From a bacterium (GTDB lineage: Bacteria; 4484-113; JAFGCY01): 64,000 nt of DNA. The notes beneath the pieces are model-generated. The model had not been told where the DNA came from. It worked only from the letters and a program-made list of their open reading frames with translations, and did no database searches. Both the position numbers and the translations under genes were made by a program. Where the stretch lies: the NCBI GenBank assembly GCA_020849855.1, contig JADZFO010000011.1, positions 16,086 to 80,085 on the forward strand, given 5' to 3'. Each line of letters starts with the position of its first letter. Position 1 is the stretch's first letter. Positions 52,809 through 61,299 of the stretch are shown here, one piece after another.

Positions 52809-55505
52809 ATGTCCCGACTCTTGGCGCTGCCCGCTGTCCTGCTCTGCCTCGCCCTGCTGGGGCTTGCCGCATGTGGAACCGGAGAAAAGCTGGACACTGC
52901 TCCTGCCGCTCCAGCTGATGGCTTCGGCCTGCAACTGCTGCCTGAAAGCTATATCGCCGGAGGCAGTGTGGAGGCCATCGAGCTGCAGCAAAGCAGCGAG
53001 GGCAGCACCGTTCAGCTTGAGCTGCAGGCCCGCGATGCCAGCGCGCTAAAGGCGCTCTTTGCCAGCGTCAGCTATGACCCGGCGCGCTACAGCCCGGCCG
53101 GGGCCAGGATCAACGAGGCGCTTGCCCCGCAGTCCCAGAGCCTGCAGCTGGTGCTGACAGGCCAGCCGGGCAAGGTGGAGCTGGGCGCGATGCTGACCCG
53201 CCCGCAGGAGCGCAGCGGCGCCGGCTTCAACGGCGATGGAGTGCTGGCCACGATCTTCTTCGAGCGCCGTCCCTTCAGCGCGGCCCGCGGCGTCAGCGCC
53301 GTACCCACTTCTGATGCGGCGCGCAGCGGCCTGACATACATTGGCACCGACAACTTCCTGTGGAACCTGTATAACCCCGGTGACTACGACCAGAACGGTG
53401 TGGTGGCTGTGCAGGACCTGACCCCGATCGGCATCAACTTCGGTGACAGCGTGCCTGCCGGTGGCGGCCCTGACGGCCGCGACTTCAAGAGCGTGCTGGA
53501 TGTGATCGACGGCTCGGACGACGGCGTAATCAATGTCCAGGACCTGACGGCCATCGGCGTCAACTTCGGCAACAAGATCGTCAGCTTCACGCTGTTCCAG
53601 TCGGCCAGCGCGGCAGACTACCCGGCCAGCAACAGTGGGCCCAACGGGGGCGGAGCGTCCGCAGCCGCCGGGATCAGCCTGACCTTCTCCAGCACGGATA
53701 TCTCGCAGTTCCGCCGCGAGTACAACTATCTCCACCCCGCCGCGCTGGCCGGGCCCTTCTTCTGGGTGCGGCCTGAAGACGGCGAGGGCAACTACGGCAC
53801 GCCCAGTGCGCTGCTGGACATCAGCGGCGGCAGTGGCTCGACGATTTCCGGCACGGTGCTGGCCGACACCAGCGTACCCAAAGACGGCATCGGCGACGTG
53901 CCCCTGGCCGGCGTGACCGTCACAGCGGGCGCCAGCAGCGCCGTGAGCGGCGGCGACGGAAAGTACTTCATCGTTGCTGTGCCTGACGGCACCTATGACC
54001 TGACCCCCAGCCTGGCCGGCTACAGCTTCCTGCCGGCGGCCGTGCCGGTAACCGTGCCTCCGGCAGCAGCGCAGGATTTCGTGGCCCTGCCCGCGGCGGC
54101 CAATACCGACCCGCAGATCAGCAGCATTGACGCAGTCAACGCGCCCTCGCTGCCGGGCCGCACGGTGCAGCTTTATGCCAATGCGACTGACGCGGACGGC
54201 GATTCCCTGAGTTACCAATGGAGCGTGGTGTCAGGCAGCGGCGTGATGCTCTTTGGCGGCATCAGCAGCCTGAACGGCAACGCCTACCTGCCCGCGCCGG
54301 GCATTGAGGAAACCGCCCAGGTGCAGGTGCTGGTGACGGACGGCCATGGCGGCAGCGCCACCCTGAGCCGCGATGTGCAGTTCACCAACGGCGCCTTCAT
54401 CGGCTCCTGGCATCCGGTTATCGTCCGGGATGGCGGCGGCAACAACACCGGCGTGCGCAGCGTGCTGCTGGATGTGGACGGAGCCCCGGACATCTTCTAT
54501 TACAACCAGGACCCCACGGACGGCGATGGAGTGTTCCATGCCGTGCCCACAGACTGGCTGGGCCAGTTCTGGAACGATTTCGGCAAGTATGCCGAGGGCG
54601 GTTTCAGCGGTCTGTCGGCAGTGTATGACGGCAGCGCGAGCAACCTGATCGTGAGTGTCTGCGATGACACCGGCATGGCGCCGGCTCCCCTGACCAGCTA
54701 CCTCTCCACCATCGGCGGCGGCCTCCCGACAGCCTTCTCGGTGGACAACGCCATAGGTACCGGCGTGAATGTAAGCAGCATCCTGGACCTGAATGGGCAG
54801 CCGCTGCTGGCCTACCACAACAGCCTGGGCCTGGCCACCGGCAGCCTGCGGGTCTGCGGCGCGAACGACTATGTGAACCTCAACTGGAAGCCGGTCCAGC
54901 CGGTCGAAGGCGAGCCCGAAGCACCGGGCGTCAACGTCGGCAGCTTCACTTCCATTGCCCAGATCGGCGGCTTCCCGGCGGTGGCCTACTACGACGAGGC
55001 CAACGGTGAGCTGCGCTATGTCCGGGCCAGCGACCTCTCCGGTACGGTCTGGAATTCGCCCACGCCGGTAGTGGCCCACGCAGCTGCCGGAGACACGGTG
55101 GGCTATTCGCCCCAGCTGGTCTATGTCGAGGGCCGGCCGGCAGTCTTCTTCCTGGACATCACCAACAACAGCGTCCTGTACAAGCGTGCTGACGACAACC
55201 AGGGCAATGCCTGGACCGGGCTGGCCTGGGCCATGACGCTCGGCGGGGCGAACAGCTTCAGCAGCATCAGCGGAACCGTGTTTGCGAACGGCCAGCCGGC
55301 GGTGGCTTACGCCAGCAGCGACGGCAGCCTTAATCTGGCCACCATAACCACACCTGACGGCAGCACCGGGGACTACAGCACCATCGAAGTTCCGGTCGTC
55401 GGAAAGACCTATATCAACCCCTCGCTGGCCGAGGTTGGCGGGCATCATGCGGTGAGCTACTACGAAAGCTCAGGCCAGGACCTGATGTTCTCGATGCGCT
55501 ACTAG
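52809..55505 (+). CDS. Cohesin-like/dockerin-like lipoprotein 3
   Basis: 898 residues from the ATG at 52809 (GGAGGAAACG site). Lipobox LGLAAC (Cys22). Same order as its two neighbours: cohesin-like domain (LKALFASVSYDPARYSPAG ... VLATIFFERR) and two dockerin loops (GDYDQNGVVAVQDLTPIG, GSDDGVINVQDLTAIG). Then come a carboxypeptidase-regulatory-like domain (GTVLADTSVPKDGIGDVPLA), a PKD/Ig-like domain (NATDADGDSLSYQWSVVSG) and propeller repeats (GGFPAVAYYDEANGELRYVR). It is closer to lipoprotein 2 than to lipoprotein 1, since it shares the regulatory-like domain that lipoprotein 1 lacks. A terminator follows at 55551. Probably a cell-surface scaffold or adhesin. Confidence 0.85.
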   Translation: MSRLLALPAVLLCLALLGLAACGTGEKLDTAPAAPADGFGLQLLPESYIAGGSVEAIELQQSSEGSTVQLELQARDASALKALFASVSYDPARYSPAGARINEALAPQSQSLQLVLTGQPGKVELGAMLTRPQERSGAGFNGDGVLATIFFERRPFSAARGVSAVPTSDAARSGLTYIGTDNFLWNLYNPGDYDQNGVVAVQDLTPIGINFGDSVPAGGGPDGRDFKSVLDVIDGSDDGVINVQDLTAIGVNFGNKIVSFTLFQSASAADYPASNSGPNGGGASAAAGISLTFSSTDISQFRREYNYLHPAALAGPFFWVRPEDGEGNYGTPSALLDISGGSGSTISGTVLADTSVPKDGIGDVPLAGVTVTAGASSAVSGGDGKYFIVAVPDGTYDLTPSLAGYSFLPAAVPVTVPPAAAQDFVALPAAANTDPQISSIDAVNAPSLPGRTVQLYANATDADGDSLSYQWSVVSGSGVMLFGGISSLNGNAYLPAPGIEETAQVQVLVTDGHGGSATLSRDVQFTNGAFIGSWHPVIVRDGGGNNTGVRSVLLDVDGAPDIFYYNQDPTDGDGVFHAVPTDWLGQFWNDFGKYAEGGFSGLSAVYDGSASNLIVSVCDDTGMAPAPLTSYLSTIGGGLPTAFSVDNAIGTGVNVSSILDLNGQPLLAYHNSLGLATGSLRVCGANDYVNLNWKPVQPVEGEPEAPGVNVGSFTSIAQIGGFPAVAYYDEANGELRYVRASDLSGTVWNSPTPVVAHAAAGDTVGYSPQLVYVEGRPAVFFLDITNNSVLYKRADDNQGNAWTGLAWAMTLGGANSFSSISGTVFANGQPAVAYASSDGSLNLATITTPDGSTGDYSTIEVPVVGKTYINPSLAEVGGHHAVSYYESSGQDLMFSMRY

Positions 55506-55550
55506 CGGATCCAGGCCCGCCGGGCGGGCGACAAGCGCGATACAAACACA

Positions 55551-55580
55551 GGGCCGGAGCAATCCGGCCCTTCACTTTCT
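55551..55580 (+). terminator. Intrinsic terminator after lipoprotein gene 3
   Basis: GGGCCGGA, loop GCAA, TCCGGCCC and then TTCACTTTCTT: an eight-base perfect stem and a T-rich tail, 46 bases after the stop codon. Read from the other strand it could also serve the convergent gene. Confidence 0.8.
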
Positions 55581-55588
55581 TGCGTCCC

Positions 55589-57238
55589 TTACCACTGCAG
55601 CGGCAGAGCCAGCAGGAGCTGGCCGCCTTCGATGTAGGCCCCGCCCAGCTGTTCCTCTGTGTTGATCCCGTGCGCCTGCACATTCAGCAGCAGGCCGGGG
55701 CGGCCCTGGCTGGCGAAGCTCTCCGGCAGGGCGGTAACACCGGTTGTTTCCCAGACCGCCTGGCCGCTGCCCGGCAGCAGGGGCTGGCCGGCGGAGAACT
55801 GGTTAACGGCAAAGGGCCGCGACCACTGCAGGGTGTCCAGGCTCAGGCTCCAGCAGGAGTTGGAGCGGCCGTCGGCGGCCATGGCCTGTTCCGGGCGTCC
55901 GGCGGTGACATCCTCCTGCACGAAGAGCGTGCGGCCATAAAGCTCCAGGTTGTCCAGGCTGATCTGCGCCCCCGGGCCGCCGTCGGCCACCAGGGTCACA
56001 CTCGCCGCGGCCAGCGGATCCCCGGGATTGCTGAGCCGCAGCTTCCAGAGGCTGCCATAGGTGTCAGGGTTTGTATCGCCCTCCACCTCGCCCTTGTCGT
56101 CGCCGGTCGTGGTGAAGTAAAGGCAGCCCGGCTCGGCCGGGTCTTCATCGCCGTCCTCAATGCGGATGAATCGTGTGGCGCGCATTGTCCCGGCCTCGGC
56201 GCACCAGTCGCGGCTGAGGGTGAAGAGCTCCTTGCGCTTGTCGATCTCGGTCGCATGGCCGCAGTAGAACTCGCGGGGAACCGCAGTCCAGCGCAGCTCA
56301 GCGCTCGCACCCGGCGCCAGGCCGTAGCTGGTGGGCATGAAGGCGCCGTCGTGGAAGAGCGCGCCAACATAGGTCTCGCCGTTCAAAAGGCCATGGGGGT
56401 CGGTGGCCGAGCGCGTGCCGACATACATGAACAGGTAGGCGCGCTGCACATCGTCCAGCAGCAGGATCACGGATTTGTCCTGCGCGGCGCTGGCGGCCAG
56501 GGGCACGACGTTCTCCCAGGAACCCACCGGGCTGTCGGCCAGCACAACGGCGCGGCCGTCGGGATAGACCACCTTGGCCCGGCCGTGCCCGCTTTCCTCG
56601 CCGGGGAAGAAGAGCGGCTGCCCGCCATAGGCGCTGAAGAGGGTGGCCGAGCAGTACTTGCCCTCGGCCGCCTCGGGGTTGAGCCAGGTCTGGGTAAAGC
56701 TGCCCTCGCTGTAGCGGCCAGAGCAGTATGGCCCGTTGCTGTCGGAGTATGAAGTGATCAGATTGCGGCCGCCAAGGCAGCGCCACTGGTCGTCAAAGCG
56801 GAAGATCGAAACCCGCGCGCCGGTGAAGCTGCCGCTGACATCCGGGCTGAACTGCGAGACCTTGTCCTCGGCGATCTCGTGGTTGACCCACAGCGCAAAG
56901 CCGTCCTGCACAGGGGCGAAGCCCATGCCGTCCAGCTTGCCTGCGACAGCGTAAGTGTGCGTCTGGTCCCAGGCCAGCTCGTCCCAGCGGCCGGTCAGCA
57001 GCGGCACGCGGTCGCCAACGGTCAGCAGAGGGCTGATGCTGTAGCTGCCATCCAGGCAGACTACCTGCGGTGCGGCAACAGTGCGGCCATCGCTGAGGCT
57101 GACGGGCAGGCCCGCGGGCGGCTGCGAGGCGTCAGGCGGAGCGGCATGGCTGCTGGAGCCGCAGGCGCTCAGGCCGCTGAACAGCAGGAAGGCGCAGCAG
57201 GAGCAGTTCAGGGCGATTTGCATAGCCGGGCGGAACAT
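55589..57238 (-). CDS. PhoX/DUF839-like lipoprotein
   Basis: 549 residues from the ATG at 57238 (CTGGAGGCCTC site). Lipobox FSGLSAC. GFALWVNHEIAEDK, LFFPGEESGHGRAKVVYPDG, GSWENVVPLAA, SVILLLDDVQRAYLFMYVG, MRATRFIRIEDGDEDP and CLYFTTTGDD follow the order of DUF839/PhoX-type propeller proteins, some of which are calcium/iron alkaline phosphatases. The active-site residues cannot be verified by eye, so phosphatase activity is a suggestion only. The gene is divergent from cdd and convergent with lipoprotein gene 3. Confidence 0.72.
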   Translation of the reverse strand: MFRPAMQIALNCSCCAFLLFSGLSACGSSSHAAPPDASQPPAGLPVSLSDGRTVAAPQVVCLDGSYSISPLLTVGDRVPLLTGRWDELAWDQTHTYAVAGKLDGMGFAPVQDGFALWVNHEIAEDKVSQFSPDVSGSFTGARVSIFRFDDQWRCLGGRNLITSYSDSNGPYCSGRYSEGSFTQTWLNPEAAEGKYCSATLFSAYGGQPLFFPGEESGHGRAKVVYPDGRAVVLADSPVGSWENVVPLAASAAQDKSVILLLDDVQRAYLFMYVGTRSATDPHGLLNGETYVGALFHDGAFMPTSYGLAPGASAELRWTAVPREFYCGHATEIDKRKELFTLSRDWCAEAGTMRATRFIRIEDGDEDPAEPGCLYFTTTGDDKGEVEGDTNPDTYGSLWKLRLSNPGDPLAAASVTLVADGGPGAQISLDNLELYGRTLFVQEDVTAGRPEQAMAADGRSNSCWSLSLDTLQWSRPFAVNQFSAGQPLLPGSGQAVWETTGVTALPESFASQGRPGLLLNVQAHGINTEEQLGGAYIEGGQLLLALPLQW

Positions 57239-57302
57239 GAGGCCTCCAGTTGCGTGCTGCTGCATATATAGCGCATCGGCGGAAGGGGTGTATAAACGCA
57301 GG

Positions 57303-57794
57303 GTGGACAAGCTGAACAGCGATACAGAGATCGAGGTCCGCGGCTATGAAGACGAGCTCCTGGCCGCGGCGCTGGCCGCGCGGGGTAGCGCTTATTGTCC
57401 CTACTCCAGTTTCGCCGTGGGCGCGGCCCTGATGACCAGCGACGGCCGCATCTTCAGCGGCTGCAATGTGGAGAACGCGTCCTATGGCCTGACAGTCTGC
57501 GCCGAGCGCAATGCGCTTTTTGCTGCGGTGGCCGGCGGGATGCGGCCGGGGGAACTTGCGATGCTGGCGCTGGTCGGCGGACCGCTGGCAGAGCAGGCCG
57601 ACAGCAGCTATGGCACGGAGCTCACGATTACTCCATGCGGCGCCTGCCGCCAGGTGCTGGCCGAATTCGCTGCGCCGGACTGCATCGTGCTGGCGGTGGA
57701 TGCCAGCGGTGCAGCTCCCGCGGAAGATGCGCTGGAAGTGGCGGCGGCTTACCGCATGAGCGAGCTGCTGCCGTTTGCCTTTGGGCTCCAGTAG
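57303..57794 (+). CDS. cdd: Cytidine deaminase
   Basis: 163 residues from a GTG at 57303. CPYSSFAVGAALMTSDGRIF, CNVENASYGLTVCAERNAL (zinc ligand Cys and catalytic Glu in CAE) and PCGACRQVLAEF (two zinc cysteines) define the tetrameric, Cys-type cytidine deaminase, which salvages cytidine and deoxycytidine to uridines. The C-terminus (DALEVAAAYRMSELLPFAFG) is standard. TATAAA at 57291-57296 ends six bases before the GTG, so the mRNA is probably leaderless. A truncated copy with the same promoter lies at 49360-49508. Confidence 0.95.
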   Translation: MDKLNSDTEIEVRGYEDELLAAALAARGSAYCPYSSFAVGAALMTSDGRIFSGCNVENASYGLTVCAERNALFAAVAGGMRPGELAMLALVGGPLAEQADSSYGTELTITPCGACRQVLAEFAAPDCIVLAVDASGAAPAEDALEVAAAYRMSELLPFAFGLQ

Positions 57795-57814
57795 TGCTGG
57801 CAGGGGACGGCAAG

Positions 57815-58060
57815 GCCAACAGGAGACACTGAGACACAGTGGATTTTGAGGGTGGCCTGCCTTAATTGAGCGAAGAGCAGGGTTCTCAGGCCTCATGGTC
57901 AGCTGGTAAGGCCAGGACTAACAGGGGACACCGAGGCACAGAGGATTTTGAGGGTGGCCCGGCTTCGTTGACCGAAGAGCTGATTTCTCATGACTTCAAG
58001 GTCGGATGAGGAGCACTTTGCCCTCACAATTCTCGGTGCCTCTGTGACTCCTGTTGGTCT
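57815..58060. repeat. Intergenic repeats with a CAGGAGACACNGAGNCACAG core
   Basis: Two direct copies of about 75 bp (57815-57885 and 57917-57990) share CAACAGG or TAACAGG, GACAC, GAG, CACAG, GGATTTTGAGGGTGGCC, and GCGAAGAGC or CCGAAGAGC. A shorter inverted copy lies at 58032-58058 (TCGGTGCCTCTGTGACTCCT). Another degenerate copy is at 63775-63805. They occupy the gap between cdd and the acyl-CoA synthetase gene and are not coding. Confidence 0.8.
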
Positions 58061-58117
58061 TCTTTGTGGATGCAAAAAAGCCGGGCAGAGACAAGCCCAT
58101 GGCCCACAAACCAGGAA

Positions 58118-58167
58118 GGCGGGTCAAGACCCGCCACTACATAGGAGGGCGGACCAAGGTCCGCCCT
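58118..58167. repeat. Two REP-like palindromes
   Basis: GGCGGGTC-AA-GACCCGCC (58118-58135) and AGGGCGGACC-AA-GGTCCGCCCT (58146-58167) are perfect palindromes with an AA loop, separated by ACTACATAGG. They lie just after the 3' end of the acyl-CoA synthetase gene (minus strand) and could act as transcript-end hairpins or REP elements. Confidence 0.8.
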
Positions 58168-58199
58168 GAAGGCCACGACCTGCGGACACTGCCGCGCTG

Positions 58200-59738
58200 C
58201 TACTGCAGCTCTTCGCGCAGTGCGCGCTTGAAGACCTTGCCGGTCGGGCCCAGCGGCAGCTCCTTGCGGAACTCATAGACCTTGGGCAGCTTATAGGGCG
58301 AGAGATGCGCCTCGGCATGCGCGCGCAGCTCGGCCTCCAGGGCCTTCAGCGCGGCAGTCCGGGCGGCGACTGACTCCTCGCTTTCGCCCTCGGCCATGCC
58401 GCTCCAGAGCTCCTCATCCCTGGGCACGATGTAAGCCTTGACCTGCTCGCCCTTGACCGGGTCGTTGACCCCCAGCACCGCGACATTCTTCACCGCGGGG
58501 TGGCCCTCCAGCACGGCTTCCACATCCGGCGGGAAGACCTTCAGGCCCGCGACGATGATCATTTCCTTCTTGCGGCCGGTGATCGCCAGGTGGCCGTTCT
58601 CGTCCAGGCGGCCCATATCACCTGTGTGCAGCCAGCCGTCCTTGATCACCTCGGCCGTCAGGTCCGGGCGCTGGTGGTAACCCAGCATGATGCCGGGGCC
58701 CTTGACCAGGATCTCGCCCACCTCGCCGGCCGGCAGCTCGCGGCCCTCGTCGTCAATGATGCGGATCTCGACGTTGCGGATCGGCTTGCCGGCCGTGCCG
58801 CTGACATTGCTGGCCCGGGTGTTAAAGCTGATTACCGGGCTGGTCTCGGTGAGGCCATAGCCCTGCCACAGCGGGATGCCGAAGGCTTCGTGGAACTCCT
58901 GCTCCACCACCGGGGGCAGCGGCTCGCCGCCGGCCAGCGCGTGCTTAAGGCTGTCCACCTTGAAGCCGCGGGCCTTCTGCATCTGGGTCAGCACGCGGTA
59001 CATGGTCGGGATCGCCAGCATCAGGGTGACGCCGTGCTTCTCAATGGCACCCAGCGCATCGGCAGGGATGAAGCGCGGCTGGGTGATGTAGGTGCCGCCG
59101 GTATGCAGCGGGATGCCCATGGTGGCGGTATAGGCGAAGGTGTGGAAGCTGGGCAGCACGCCCAGCGTGACCTCGCCCACCGGCTCGCCAAAGGAGGCCA
59201 GGGAGTCATGGATGTTGGTCAGGATATTGCCGTGGCTGAGGCAGACACCCTTGGGGGTGCCGCTGGTGCCGGAGGTATACAGCATCACGGCCAGGTCGTC
59301 TTCCTTGCGTTCCTCGCGGCCCTGCAGCGCGCTCAGCGGCGGCTGGCTGCCGGCGGCGGCGGCGCGGGCGATCTCCTCAAAGAGCACGAACTTCACCGGC
59401 AGGCCCTGCAGCATCTGCACCATGCGCTCGCTGGTCACCACGGTGTCGATGCCGGAATCGGTGATGGCAAAAAGCAGGTCCCGGGGCGGCGCCAGCAGGT
59501 TCAGCGGCAGCACCGCCAGGCCCGCGCGCTGGGCAGCGAAATTAGCGATGGTGAAGGCCGCGCTGGTCGGCAGGAAGATGCCGATGGCCGGCTTGTCCGT
59601 GGACGCGGCCAGTACAGCGCCAAAGGCCTGGGAGGCATGCAGGAGCTGGGCATAGGTATAGCTCTGCTCGCCATCGATAAGGGCCACCTTGCTGAGGTTG
59701 GACTCAGCCGCCTGGGCAAAAGAGGAGTACAGATTCAT
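58200..59738 (-). CDS. AMP-binding acyl-CoA synthetase
   Basis: 512 residues. Adenylate-forming enzyme: MLYTSGTSGTPKGVCLSHGN (P-loop), AMPtMYR-like AIPTMYRVLTQM, WQGYGLTETSPVISFN, GWLHTGDMGRLDENGHLAITGRKKEMI and the catalytic lysine segment at the C-terminus (LPLGPTGKVFKRALRE). It most resembles long-chain fatty acid-CoA ligases by its GYGLTETSPV and GRKKEMIIVAGLKV blocks. The substrate is not decided by sequence. A TAAACT -10 box lies nine bases before the ATG. It is flanked by repeat regions and has no partner gene. Confidence 0.92.
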   Translation of the reverse strand: MNLYSSFAQAAESNLSKVALIDGEQSYTYAQLLHASQAFGAVLAASTDKPAIGIFLPTSAAFTIANFAAQRAGLAVLPLNLLAPPRDLLFAITDSGIDTVVTSERMVQMLQGLPVKFVLFEEIARAAAAGSQPPLSALQGREERKEDDLAVMLYTSGTSGTPKGVCLSHGNILTNIHDSLASFGEPVGEVTLGVLPSFHTFAYTATMGIPLHTGGTYITQPRFIPADALGAIEKHGVTLMLAIPTMYRVLTQMQKARGFKVDSLKHALAGGEPLPPVVEQEFHEAFGIPLWQGYGLTETSPVISFNTRASNVSGTAGKPIRNVEIRIIDDEGRELPAGEVGEILVKGPGIMLGYHQRPDLTAEVIKDGWLHTGDMGRLDENGHLAITGRKKEMIIVAGLKVFPPDVEAVLEGHPAVKNVAVLGVNDPVKGEQVKAYIVPRDEELWSGMAEGESEESVAARTAALKALEAELRAHAEAHLSPYKLPKVYEFRKELPLGPTGKVFKRALREELQ

Positions 59739-59773
59739 GGCGTACTAAGTTTACCTGAGCGAAACAAGGGAGA

Positions 59774-59848
59774 TGGCTAGTGGCTAATGGCTAATGGCTA
59801 ATGGCTAATGGCTAATGGCTAATGGAGAATGGCTAATGGCTAATGGAG
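59774..59848. repeat. GGCTAAT heptamer tandem array
   Basis: Eight or more copies of GGCTAAT in tandem, with GGAGAAT variants. Downstream on the same strand is a purine-rich GGAGAGA/GGAGAAA tract (59848-59916). An inverted array of the same heptamer lies at 60081-60149. Confidence 0.9.
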
Positions 59849-59916
59849 AAGAGGGAGGAGGGAGGAGAGAGGAGAGAGGAGAAAGGAGAGAGGAGAAAGG
59901 AGAGAGGAGAAAGGAG
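59848..59916. repeat. Purine-rich GGAGAGA/GGAGAAA tract
   Basis: About 70 bases of only G and A in overlapping units of seven bases (GGAGGAG, GGAGAGA, GGAGAAA). Such homopurine tracts can form triplex or slipped structures. The following 59917-60080 region has no recognisable gene. Confidence 0.85.
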
Positions 59917-60080
59917 TAAAAATCGTGGTGTGTGATGGGCTGGCGATCGGCAATAGAGAAAGGAGCCAACAATGTCTTGAACCAAAAACAGTTGCCTATG
60001 TCCTGGTTGCTCCTTGCTCCACAACCGCCCTTTGCCTTCAGCCTTGTGCCTTGAGCCGGGCCGCATTTCTGCGGCCCCTA

Positions 60081-60149
60081 CATTAGCCATTAGCCATTCT
60101 CCATTCGCCATTAGCCATTGCCATTAGCCATTCGCCATTAGCCATTCTC
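60081..60149. repeat. Inverted heptamer array (ATTAGCC)
   Basis: ATTAGCC, ATTCTCC and ATTCGCC units, the reverse complement of the array at 59774-59848. Its right end runs straight into the 3' end of the rnhB fragment. Confidence 0.88.
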
Positions 60150-60345
60150 AAACAAGCTTCCATGCAGGATCTCCAGCACCGGCCTGAAGCTGCGGCGGTG
60201 GATCTCACAGGGGCCGTGGGTCTGCAGGGCCGCGCGGTGCTCCGGCGTGCCATAGCCCACGTGGCGCTCGAAGCCGTAGTGCGGATACGCAAGCGCCAGC
60301 TCACGCATCATGCGGTCGCGCTCCACCTTGGCCAGGATGCTGGCC
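60138..60345 (-). pseudogene. Duplicated 3' end of rnhB
   Basis: The minus strand encodes [20 protein letters not shown] and [20 protein letters not shown], identical or nearly so to the C-terminal ~62 residues of intact rnhB. At the end, GSLF continues into ENG and a stop inside the heptamer array. By hand count, 60161-60345 and 61921-62105 differ at six of 185 positions, with no gaps and a constant offset of 1760. It lacks the DEAGRG catalytic part and begins 10-18 bases after the stop of the island B lipoprotein. Confidence 0.92.
60161..60345. repeat. 185-bp direct repeat, left copy
   Basis: Pairs with 61921-62105 (about 97% identical by hand count). The two copies bracket island B. The nine-base sequence TGTAAACCT also occurs near both inner ends (60355-60363 and 61886-61894). 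Confidence 0.92.
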
Positions 60346-60362
60346 ATGGTGGCCTGTAAACC

Positions 60363-61289
60363 TCAATGGCCGCAAGGATTGCATGGGTTATCTGTCTTGC
60401 ATGGGTTTGTATGACAAGGATTTGTAGCATCACTGGGAGCATTAGGATCGTCTGGAAGCGGAGTGTTGCCCGGAAGCTTTACACCAGGGTGCTGAAAGTA
60501 GCCACTGTCCTTTTCTATTCTGGTCCTCATCTCTCGAGCGAGAACCCTGCCAGGCTGTTCACCGAAGTATGTAACGACTCTGGATTCAGCCCGCTCACCG
60601 GCGATTGAGTCTAGGATACTACCCAGGATGGGCTTATCTGAATTGACCTCGGCTTCACTGGCCCGGCGAATGTAAACTCCACCAGGTGACCAGACTGGTT
60701 CCGTAAAGCTGGTATAAACGCGACCGGTGATGGGGTTAATGCTGTAATCTAGCTTCAAGAGCTGCTCTCTCCATGCTAGTTTCTTGAAACTATCAATACC
60801 TGTAGGAGTATTCAACTCTGGATGCAGAAACAAGAGTAGTTCGGCTCCACTGGATGGAATCCTGCCTTCCGATCGGTAAAAGTCCTCCGCAAAGTAAGCA
60901 AGTGTGGATGCCGACATCGTGGTTACATGCCGTGCGGGAGCATCAGAGCTTTCGCCGGGACGCCTCGAGTTGAAAAACAATCCGGAGATGGCAGCCTTCT
61001 CACCTGCGGTCAGGCTGGGATCAGCGGGGTCAACGACGAGATTCTCCACAGAGAAGGCTGGTGGACTGCCAGGCCCACGTAGCGCTTCGCTTTCTTCGAT
61101 TACGAGCCCCAGATTCGCGGAGTAATCGAGTGTATACAGTTCTGCCATGCAGGATTGGTCGGCAGTGAATGAGACTCGTTGGCGCGGGCTGGCCTCTGAA
61201 TGTGTAACGTCCTCGCCGTTGGTGCACCCCATAAGTCCGGCGGTTATCACTAGGGCAACAACGGTGCCTAAGCGGTTTCTCTCAATCAT
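60363..61289 (-). CDS. Lipoprotein of the TGK-x-x-TSF family (island B)
   Basis: 308 residues from the ATG at 61289, which has an ideal AAGGAG site. Lipobox AGLMGC. FYRSEGRIPSSGAELL, YSINPITGRVYTSF and RVVTYFGEQPGRVLA are the three blocks shared with the island A proteins at 20491-21255 and 21838-22641. It differs from them by a longer N-terminal part and a Cys-Pro tail (NPCHTNPCKTDNPCNPCGH) with four cysteines. This tail could bind metal or form disulfides with its partner. It starts 10 bp after the cysteine-rich gene, as a two-gene operon. Function unknown. Confidence 0.8.
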   Translation of the reverse strand: MIERNRLGTVVALVITAGLMGCTNGEDVTHSEASPRQRVSFTADQSCMAELYTLDYSANLGLVIEESEALRGPGSPPAFSVENLVVDPADPSLTAGEKAAISGLFFNSRRPGESSDAPARHVTTMSASTLAYFAEDFYRSEGRIPSSGAELLLFLHPELNTPTGIDSFKKLAWREQLLKLDYSINPITGRVYTSFTEPVWSPGGVYIRRASEAEVNSDKPILGSILDSIAGERAESRVVTYFGEQPGRVLAREMRTRIEKDSGYFQHPGVKLPGNTPLPDDPNAPSDATNPCHTNPCKTDNPCNPCGH

Positions 61290-61299
61290 TAACTTCTCC

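Noticed and set aside
57815-58060. Possible CRISPR array from regularly spaced repeats
   Set aside because: There are only two direct copies, they are long and imperfect, the intervening sequence is not spacer-like and no cas genes are present.
58054-58278. 74-codon frame in the gap after cdd
   Set aside because: It is formed by the two palindromes and the end of the acyl-CoA synthetase gene; the peptide has repeat-derived composition.
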